From: Osedax fenrisi
Lineage: Eukaryota; Annelida; Polychaeta; Sabellida; Siboglinidae
NCBI GenBank assembly: GCA_964019155.1
Contig: OZ025245.1
Location: forward strand, 31,767,545 to 31,831,544
Length of the DNA: 64,000 nt
Direction of reading: 5' to 3'
The position numbers and the translations under genes are program-made. The notes beneath the pieces are model-generated. The model made no database searches. It had not been told where the DNA came from and saw only the letters and a program-made list of their open reading frames with translations. Shown here piece after piece: positions 54,663-64,000 of the stretch (position 1 is the stretch's first letter; every line of letters starts with the position of its first letter).

Positions 54663-55648
54663 TTGGGTTGTGAGTTAATAAAAAACACGTTTTAAACAGA
54701 CGTTTTAAACCGTTTTAAACATAGAATAAAAAACGAAAAAAACAGAAAAAAACAAGAATCATACATTTATACATATATTTATTTAATTGTTAATATTTAA
54801 ATTAAATTTAAATTTAATTTGACAAATAATAATTTATCTGCTTTTTTTTTGATATAATAAATTGTATAATAATTGAAAAATGAATGATAATTTAATAAAT
54901 TTATAAAATAAATATATAAAAATATAATATTATTATTATAATAAAGTTAAATTAGATTTCTTTTATGTTTTGATATAATAAATTGTATAATAATATATAT
55001 TATGTTTAATATTATATAAAAAATAGTATGAATTTTCCATCTATATAAAGAAAGAATAGAATACTTTATTTATATCTATGGAATTTTTATATTTTTTTAA
55101 TAATAATATATTAATATATAAAAGAAATATGAAAGTTTATAATATATATTATTATATAATTTATTATATCAGAACATAAAAGAAATCTAATTTTACTTTA
55201 TTATTTATAATAATTTATTATAAAATAAATATGAAAGTTCATACAGCTTTTATAATATTAATTATATAATGTACATATATCTATAGATTGTGATACAATC
55301 TCCATGTCTATAACATTAAATAATACAGAAATACTCAGTGTTTTATTGTAACAAAATAAATATTATAATATTTATAATTGTTACTACTAATGTATAGTTT
55401 GACCATATGATTTAATGATGCTAATAATACAGATAATATATTATTTGAATTATTACTGATTATTCATATAAAATGTAATTACTTTATTATTATTTTATTA
55501 TTTAACAACATATCTACTTTATTTAAATAATTTTATTTTTCAGAAAAAAACGGTTAAAAAACGAATAAAACGTATTAAAAACGAAAAAAACCGTTCAAAA
55601 CATGTTTAATACAAACATTAATAAAAAACGCGTTTTTTAACAACCCTA
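54663..55648. mobile_element. hAT-like non-autonomous element H3
   Basis: 986 bp flanked by an 8-bp direct duplication ATTATAAT (54655-54662 and 55649-55656). Ends are TTGGGTTGTGAGTTAA and, on the other strand, TAGGGTTGTTAAAAAACG. Subterminal runs of GTTTTAAAC and AAAAACG-like units occur at both ends. No transposase frame. The duplication is AT-only, so slightly less decisive than for H1. Confidence 0.75.
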
Positions 55649-55758
55649 ATTATAATGTTATACCATCAATTTAAATTACATAATATGTATAGTAAGCAAA
55701 TATATAGATAAGGAATATATTTGGTAATATAAGTCTATATATATATAGACTATAATAG

Positions 55759-55760
55759 TA

Positions 55761-55814
<54 letters not shown>
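55759..55814. repeat. (AT)n microsatellite
   Basis: About 56 bp of AT dinucleotides. Confidence 0.95.
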
Positions 55815-55818
<4 letters not shown>

Positions 55819-56019
55819 AATGTAATTGTCTCACCAAGCAGCAATGCTTCTATAACTAAGCAGGTACTTATACATAAATATGATAATAATAATAATATAT
55901 GTATATAATATTTGATTTCACTTGTTAGTTTATATACTATTTAAAGCATATATATATATATATTTAAGATAAATATATATATAAATATGAACACACACAC
56001 ACACATATATATATATATA

Positions 56020-57141
56020 CACTGTACAGTAGACCGGTTCGTTCGATTCAATTTTTAATCCTTCATATAAAATATAATACATATCTATATTTTAGTATAA
56101 TATGTATTAACGATTTTTATAAAAAAAATAGTTACCTTTGGTCACGAAGCATTTAAAGTTTGAAATATAAATTATTATTTTAAGATAAAATGTATAATAT
56201 TCCATGTATAATAGTAATGACGCCATCTTATTATCTTTGCTGTTTACAAATATTTAAATTAATATTTAAAATTAATTATGTATTTGTATTATATTTAATG
56301 AATTAATATAATATATACCATTATTTATATTTATTATTAATATAATATCTATATTTCATTTTTATATCTACAAATTACCAATATTAATGTCTCCTAAAAC
56401 TCGAGAAAATACACCATTTTACAAAGTATTTATTTCAAAATAATTCAAAAAAATAATTAATTTTTTTTAAATTAATATATATAATTATACTTTACATAGA
56501 TTTGAGTGATCATATTGTTTTGAATTGTGGATATGAGTTAGATATAAATGTCCTTTATACAAATAAAATTAAAAAAATTAAAAAATATGTAAATATATTT
56601 TGTATTTCATATTTCAAATAAAAATCCTAAAAAATTTTAAAATGATGTTAATTTTTTTTCTAAAAATAATTTTTAATTTTTTAATAATTAATTTGAATTG
56701 TATTATTATTATCTATAAATTATATATTTTAATTTTTAAAATTAAATTGTAATAATTTATTTATATTAAATTATACGATTTTTATGTATTTTTTTTGACT
56801 AAAATTATTTTATAAAATTTGGGCATCTAGATTGTTATGAAAAATATTTTGTACTGTTAATACTACTTGTTATATATGTTTCTAGGATATATCCATAGTT
56901 GGCTTAAAAAAAATCATCCAATTTTATAAAAATTGAATAAAACTTATTTCTATATCTCCCCCATGTTAACTTTTGTATGTATTCAATGTTAAAATAAAAA
57001 GGTCTCGTGACATAACAATATTTAAGATATAGGTCTAAAATTTTAAACACTTATTCATCATATCATACATAATTGTCACAGATATGAAGGTTTATAAAAT
57101 TGCGAAAAAAATTGTAGTACGAACCGGTCTACTGTACAGTG
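56020..57141. mobile_element. Tc1/mariner-like non-autonomous element
   Basis: 1,122 bp with perfect inverted ends of at least 22 bp. The left end begins CACTGTACAGTAGACCGGTT and the right end is its complement. TA lies on both sides. The end sequence itself contains a TA within ACTGTACAGT, so the exact boundary could lie 7 bp further in. The interior is AT-rich without a transposase. Confidence 0.85.
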
Positions 57142-57143
57142 TA

Positions 57144-57402
57144 CACATACACATGCCCTGCGTGCAATGCTACGCATACACATAATATATAGTATATTCA
57201 TGCATTAATGTATATCTATATAATATAGAAATTATAATGTAATACAAGTTTACTCTAAATATAGAATACACTGTTAATAAAAGTGTTATAGATCGGGAGC
57301 AGTTTATTTATAATATTGAAACATTGAATTGTATTGCGCGTAGTTAGATGCACACGCTTCATATCACATTCACATTTTAGGATACGCATATGATTATCCC
57401 CC

Positions 57403-57434
<32 letters not shown>

Positions 57435-58121
57435 TTATGTGTGTATATATATGTGTGTATATATGCATATATATATATATATGTGTGTATATGTGTTTAT
57501 GTGTATGTAGGTATATTTGTATGTATGTATGTGTGTGTGTTTTTGTGTGTATATACATATACATATATTACATTTAACACTTAATATGCTGATATTGGAA
57601 AATAAACAAATTTATCTATGAATCACTAGTCCACATCTATAATTAGTTAAGACACGCCCATATCTAGATGTGGGCGTCTCTACTACGAACATAATCTAGT
57701 AGGCATATATTTGGCGCATTAATCGCGTCTATACCTAATTATTATAGTAATTATTACAATTAAAATTTGTTATAATAAATTAAATAATATAATTAATAAG
57801 AATATAAAACTAACGATGATAGGATTTAAGTAAATATAAAAATAATAAGGTTAATCTCAAATACAATAATAAATTGAGTTAGGAGATAGAGTAGAAAGGT
57901 AGTGGGCGTATTTATAATATAATAAATATCCGGAAAAATATATCTATATTTAATACAGCAGTGAAAAATCTTTGCTACAACTATGGTGCCATGTATATTG
58001 TGTTATATTTATAAATCAAGGAAAATAATTAAAATATAAAAAACTCATATACATACTATTTTACATAGTCTATATACCACACTTATATAAATACACACAC
58101 ACATATATATGTATACATATA

Positions 58122-58123
<2 letters not shown>
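57144..58123. other. AT-rich with a GC-core inverted repeat
   Basis: GACACGCCCATATCTAGATGTGGGCGTCTC at 57652-57681 is an almost perfect inverted repeat, possibly a small MITE relic. GT microsatellites at 57424-57555. No gene. Confidence 0.5.

Positions 58124-58191
<68 letters not shown>
58124..58191. repeat. (TA)n microsatellite
   Basis: About 68 bp of uninterrupted TA. Confidence 0.97.
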
Positions 58192-58194
<3 letters not shown>

Positions 58195-60842
58195 TGTATA
58201 ACAGATATATTATTTTTAAAATTATTATAATTAAAAATAAATATATAAATATGTTTATAATTAGAACAGTAAATGACTCCAAAATAAATGTAGAGATAGC
58301 TTAGAATAATACATAGAGATATTGTAAATCAATACATACTGTGTTATAACTTGCATTATTTCATATAAACTGTGCTTCTTACAATTCACCTAATGTATTA
58401 CGATAAGCTATCTCTGAATTGTTTAGGAATTACTATACTAAATATGTTATATATTAACTCTGCTAATATTGAATACCTCATGTACACATAAACACAGCAT
58501 GTGAACATTACCCTATCAATACCCTGTTGTTCCTAATCCTCTATCAGCGTCCACTAACAGTGTCAACTCCTCTAATCAGTTGTGTGTTTGTAGTCCTGCA
58601 TGAGGGCTGTCATCGAGTGCAAACTTCACAGCTAAGTCCCACTAGACTAGTGTGTAGTGTAGCGTTATTGTATCGTTTGTATCACTATTATATTCTTATC
58701 TATAATAACCACCACTACAATATTCGTATATATAAAACATACAATGACAATGGACACTATATTAGTATCCTAATATATAATTATAATACATTATTAATGT
58801 CTCAAATTAATATCATCGCATAAATAGTATTGGGTAACTTACTCAGGGTAAGTAACTTTCACAGGACTACACAACAGATTTTTATCAGAATATAGCTAAA
58901 TGTAGTCACCTATTTCGAATGTGTCATATTGTATATATATAATATATATAATATGAAAATCTACATATTACACTAATGTAATATTATACTACTTGTAAAC
59001 TAATTATATAATATGTTACATATACCACACTTATATATAATGATGCATGTATTAACATAACAAACACACATATAAAACAAGGGTATATTAACTATTTATT
59101 TAATGTTCCGATAGTTTACCAACTTTCTTAGAGGCGAGTCTAAACGTAATAAGATTTACATGGTTAGTGTGGCTTACGTGTGTCAGTGTGTGAATATAAT
59201 TAAACTTGGATAATCTGTAATGTTATAGATATTTACATTACAGTTATATTAATGTATGCAGAAACTGTGAATACATTGTATATCAATCTATATGTATTGT
59301 TCACTTTTCATTTGTATTTAATAGGGTTGTGTTTTATATATGCATTACATATTTCTAAAATAACATATTTGTATTGTGACATTTTATTTCAAACATAAAT
59401 AAACTGTCACTCTAACATAATATACATACTTAGCTTATACATCTTACTACTTCTCCCTCATTTAGAACTTGTGGTATTTGCTCGAGTGTTTCCTACACAA
59501 TACTACCATCACTGAACTGATATCACTGAATCAGATCAACACTAACATAGGGTTAACCAGTCTTACCTACCCACATAGCAAGATATATTTAATGCGATTC
59601 CTCTAATACTAGTCATACCTCTACTGCTACCTAGTTAACTATAATTATAGTGATACATATCTAGCTAACCGCTTGTGCTAGCTAGCCTACCTTACCTATA
59701 ATGTGTGTAACATATGTGGGGAGGCAGTACCCTATACGCGTACTACATTCATACAACCATGATTGTGTTAGCATTGTAATAGCATTAGATCCATAGGTGC
59801 AATATTGTATGTTGAATCACTTTTAATTGTTATTAGTACGGCAACATTCGCGAGTTTACACTGAAAATCATATTGAAAAGGGATATTATTCAAAGGGTAA
59901 TTTTGAACTAAGTTATAACTTTTTTGATTCTTATTATTTTTTTATAATTTAAAAAAAATTAATATTATTTAGTTACATTATACCAGGGAGATTATCTCCC
60001 TGATTATATTTACTATTTTACAATTTTCAAATATACATTTTTTTTAAATATATTTAAAGATAAACACATTTTCTCCTGATATATGTTTAATTTCAAATAC
60101 TTCTGTATATATTTTTATAAAACAAATTTAAACTATTATAAAAAAAGTATTAAAAAAAATAAAGTATTATACCATGGCCTCCTTGGCTTCTTTAGCTGAA
60201 GCTAAAGGAGACCATGATTATACATATGTTTCTTACTATATCTAAAATTGAAAGTACAATTATACATTAGTTTACAATTTATGATGTGAACGTAATTAGT
60301 GAAAAATATCATTTTGTGCGATTGTTGGATTTTGTGTAAATTGATTCTTGTCATTCTATTGTCTATGATAACATTATTTTAAAATTATAATTTATATTAA
60401 AAAAAATTATTTTTTAACACATTAATATGATTTGTTATCTTATATACAACATTCTATATTTAATAAAGACAGCTATATTACATTATAATGTATATTTTAT
60501 AATATGGTATGTTTTAATAATAGTTTTTAAGATATTTATTAAATAATTTAAAATTAATAATTATAATAATTATTATAATAAATAATAATATAAATAATAA
60601 TTTATTATTATTAATTTTATTATAAATATTTTTATAATATATTTATTAAATATTATTATAAATTATATAAGTATTATTATAATACATGTTTTTATTTAAT
60701 AATTCATTGTAAACTATCATAGATATTTCAAATATTATTTGAGTAAAATTCTCCAGATTTCTAAAACATATACAATTATAACTTATAATTTATAAGCGAT
60801 TTAAATAAATAGCATATTTAATAAATATTTGTAAGAATTATT
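58192..60842. other. AT-rich with exon-like islands and small hairpins
   Basis: At 58500-58680 a GC-richer island is open on the plus strand and coding-like on the minus, but unrecognised. At about 59443-59492 the minus strand reads ETLEQIPQVLNEGEV between acceptor ATTGTGTAG and donor GTAAGA, an exon-like patch. Hairpins at 59983-60002 (CAGGGAGAT / ATCTCCCTG) and 60173-60215 (CATGGCCTCCTT … AAAGGAGACCATG). No firm gene. Confidence 0.35.
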
Positions 60843-61354
60843 GGATCAACAGAACATTACGATCAACGGACAAATTAGACGAACATCGATGTCCGTTTAT
60901 TCATAGAGACGAACAAATAAACGGACATCGATGTCCGTTTATCGTAAATTAAATTGTATATACTATAATGTTTATATATATTTATAGATGTCCGTTTATC
61001 GTAAATTAAATGTTATATACTATAATGTTTATATATTTATAGATGTTCGTTTATGAATATTTATAAATATATAAACATTATAGTATATAACATTTAATTT
61101 ACGATAAACGAACATCTATAAGTATGTAAGATTAACTTTACGATAAACGAACATCTATACATATATAAACATTATAGTATATAACATTTAATTTACGATA
61201 AACGGACATCTATAAATATATATAAACATTATAGTATATACAATTTAATTTACGATAAACGGACATCGATGTCCGCTTATTTGTTCGTCTCTATGAATAA
61301 ACGGACATCGATGTTCGTCTAATGTGTCAGTTGATCGCAATGTTCTGTTGATCC
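60843..61354. mobile_element. 512-bp foldback transposon
   Basis: Almost the whole element is one inverted repeat with arms of about 250 bp. It begins GGATCAACAGAACATT, ends with the complement, and is flanked by a perfect 8-bp duplication GAATTATT (60835-60842 and 61355-61362). Inside each arm, units such as GACATCGATGTCCGTTTAT and ACGATAAACGGACATC recur. The arms differ at few positions. No ORF. The 8-bp duplication fits hAT; very long arms are also seen in Mutator-like and Foldback elements. Confidence 0.9.
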
Positions 61355-61362
61355 GAATTATT

Positions 61363-62581
61363 ATTCTTATTAACTAAAGTTTATCTTATGATCGTGGCCA
61401 GGTTAAAACCCAAACCCAACACATTAACTAAATAAATAATTTTATTTAAAAAATACTTGAAACTATGTAAATAGAATTTTTTTTAAAAAACAGACACGAA
61501 ATTATGTAACACATGCTATATTATAGTTGAATATAAACATGTTTGTACCTGGTTAAAAGCTTTGCACATTTGTTTAATATGCTACGCTTTGAACTCCTGC
61601 ACAATTGTGCATTTTAATTAGTGATTTGATAATTATGTATTCATGTATACCACATAATAAAATATACATCTACCCATATGTTTATAGATATTATATTCAC
61701 AAAAATATGAGTCATAATTTATGACTCATAAATAACAAGCCATTTAGTAATCATTGTATGATCATAATTATTATTCATTACTTATAATATAATAAATTCG
61801 TAATATATATTCTAGAAATTTGTATTTTATATTAATTTTGTAAACAATAATATTTAAAATATAGCGCAAATGATGACCATGTAGAAATTTATATATAAAT
61901 ATATATGAGTTCAATATTAAAGTAAATAATTATGAACATATTAAATGTATACGCAATTTATCGATCTATTTAGAACTAACACTTTCATATTTTTAAGCTC
62001 TTCTAATAATAATAGTCATGTATATATATTTGTGTTGAAAATTAACCACTCTTTTATCATAACTATTCAGTTCGAAATGATTTATTAATAACAAAATATG
62101 AGATTTTAACAAAGATATACTTTTATTTTTTATTAATATATAAACATAGGAAACATTGTAAATCAAAATAACTATTAATACCTATTAATGGGGGTCGGTC
62201 TAAAACAGTGCCTATTGTTAATGTAATACGCATGTGATTGATATGTGCTGGGTATCGCATACACAAATCTAATAATTGTATATAGCTGATGACTAATTAA
62301 CAATTGCCAGCTAGGTGGAGACATATTCCTTTGCTGTAAGTGTATGGTATACACGTTATATAATACACTAAAGTATATATTGAATCCATGCAATCAGTGT
62401 ATATATTTCATATTCACAATATATTTACCATTAATATATCATGATATGATAACATGATTAGTATTTCATAAACATAGTATGTTAGCTAATTTGTCATGAG
62501 ATATATACAATTCGTTGATTTGCGTGCATGCGACACCCCACACGTCAATCAAATATTTATTACTTTAAGAATTGGCCCGTT
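61363..62581. other. AT-rich intergenic
   Basis: No supportable gene; frame 62175-62393 shows no domain. Confidence 0.5.
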
Positions 62582-62770
62582 TCAGACTGTAATCCATATT
62601 AGTTTATCAACATTGGCGGATGATATCCTATTACGGCGCTCTGAACAAATAACACTATCCTCGAATAACACGAATTCACTCGGTACACGTGCACTCAGAC
62701 TTGCCATCAGTACCGTCCAGCTTCTAGTATGTTTAACTTCTAACTTGACTTCCAGTAATTTAGAGGGCAA
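62582..62770 (-). pseudogene. hAT transposase C-terminal (dimerisation) fragment
   Basis: The minus-strand frame contains SARVPSEFV followed by VICSERRNRISSANVDKLIW and a stop. The order (A-x-x-P-S … RNR-[IL]-S-x-x-NVDKL) matches the end of the hAT dimerisation region, though the central SER-x-F-S part is damaged. No other transposase part was seen upstream, so it is a fragment. The plus-strand frame at 62496-62810 is its antisense shadow. Confidence 0.6.
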
Positions 62771-62810
62771 TTATTTAACTTTTACATTATTATTATTATT
62801 ATTTTATTAA

Positions 62811-63779
62811 TAATTAAATATGGATATGAAGAACCAACTAAAAAATAATTAAAAATTAATATTTATAAATATTATTTTTCGCTGTGTTTATGTATATTAC
62901 ATATTTAGTTTAAAAATATGTAGTATATTAATTGACAAAGATCATTAAAATGTATAATATATATTGTATATTATATACAGTATTTATATAACTATATTTA
63001 GTCAATAACATTACCTATATTTAGTGCCGATATTCAATATCTCAATAACAAAATGTCCGATACAGTAGATAAAAGATTGATACAATACTTTCAAACAGTT
63101 CTAAATATAGATGTTCTAAAATTAATTTTTAATATTCAGAGTTAGTGATCATCCCAAATGTTCGATATACTTTCGAACAGTTTGAAATAATTAGCAACAC
63201 TAACCTATACCTCTATAGATATACCTATATACACGCAATATATATAATATTACATATATTATATGGTACAACTGACTGCCCATTACATTATATCTATTAC
63301 ATCGTATCTTAGTTATGAGTCATACTTTATATTGTTTACTACACCAATTTACTATTATACATTATTCCACTATATTATCTATAATGTAACTTTATTACCT
63401 GTGTTCACTCTACCTTTATTACCTGTATCAATCTATCTTAGTACCTGTATCAATCTATCTTTATTAACTGTATTCCGCTTACGTTATTACACTTATACCA
63501 TAGCAATATAATATCTGTATTATCTTAACCTTTATTACCACTAACTCTAGGCCTTTCTAACTTCAACTTTGAACTATCGACTAACTCCAGCATCCTAAAC
63601 GAGTGGTCAATAAGTATCTGATGTTGTGCGGTACTGATTCTAAGTGCAACTGTACCCAGTCGAAGGTAGGCTATATACGATATGAGTGACTACATGAGCT
63701 GCCTCCTATTATATATGTCACTACGTTAGCTCCTTTCGTAGCTATATTGTATACATCACTGCTTATGCTACCCTATTGG
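62811..63779. other. AT-rich intergenic
   Basis: Contains a degenerate repeat of TTTATTACCTGTATCAATCTA-like units at about 63395-63480. No gene. Confidence 0.45.
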
Positions 63780-64000
63780 GACATTCTATATCACGAACTT
63801 AGATTAAATTTTACACTTATAAGTTATAACCATATGGCACTAATGTCCCTTCGAAACAGATCACATGTTAAGGCATCCATGCTTTTAAAAAGAGATGATC
63901 ATTTTTTTATACACAATAATATAAATATTATTTTAAAACCTATTTTATTGGGTCGGACAAGGCTTGAACTCACATCCTACTACTTGTGTGTCTGACATCT
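63780..64000 (-). mobile_element. tRNA-derived SINE, copy 2 (cut by window end)
   Basis: Matches the copy at 3934-4221 over its body (CACTTATAA … CCCTTCGAA … AAGGCATCCATG) and the tRNA-like B-box region (GAGTTCAAGCC on the minus strand). The A-box end lies beyond the window. Diverged by roughly a fifth from copy 1. Confidence 0.8.

Overview
The window looks like nuclear DNA of an animal, probably an invertebrate. It is very AT-rich and gene-poor, with GT-AG introns, a BTB-BACK-Kelch gene of metazoan type, tRNA-derived SINEs, LINE and Ty3/gypsy remnants, and many DNA transposons (hAT, PIF/Harbinger, Tc1/mariner, pogo-like). Nothing in it indicates a bacterium or organelle. I cannot name the species; a sponge or cnidarian-like genome would fit, but that is a guess.

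Only one gene is complete. It is a three-exon BTB-BACK-Kelch (KLHL-like) gene on the minus strand at 41020-43293, with two introns whose phases match and a 544-residue product. The second convincing gene is the 3' part of a JmjC/cupin-like oxygenase related to TYW5, on the plus strand at 23432-24930. Its exons fit the family well, but a 17-nt micro-exon leaves the frame one base short, so it may be a pseudogene or contain a sequence error. Weaker evidence (good splice sites plus coding-like peptides) points to a RING-like pair of exons at 40308-40480 (+) and a coiled-coil-like exon set at 37970-39674 (-). Scattered exon-like islands lie at 0.1-5 kb, 14.7 kb, 20.8 kb and 59.4 kb.

Layout: 0-8 kb holds duplicated exon-like fragments, a SINE, a degenerate LINE and a MITE. 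8-22 kb is AT-rich DNA with several repeats whose second copy lies inverted on the other side of about 15 kb, where there is a perfect 32-bp palindrome. 22.4-23.3 kb is a 5'-truncated gypsy element with polypurine tract and LTR, just upstream of the JmjC-like exons. 25.2-28.1 kb is a PIF/Harbinger-like element with TTA target duplications and a broken MADF-like ORF. 31.2-34 kb has a LINE 3' end inside a segmental duplication, a 690-bp perfect TAC triplet array and another LINE tail. 38-43.3 kb is the most gene-like part. 45-57 kb carries a series of non-autonomous DNA transposons, several with clear target-site duplications. 57-64 kb has a 512-bp near-perfect foldback element, a hAT transposase C-terminal remnant and a second SINE copy cut by the window end.

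The genes show no operon-like or pathway relationship. The mobile elements account for most of the non-random structure.
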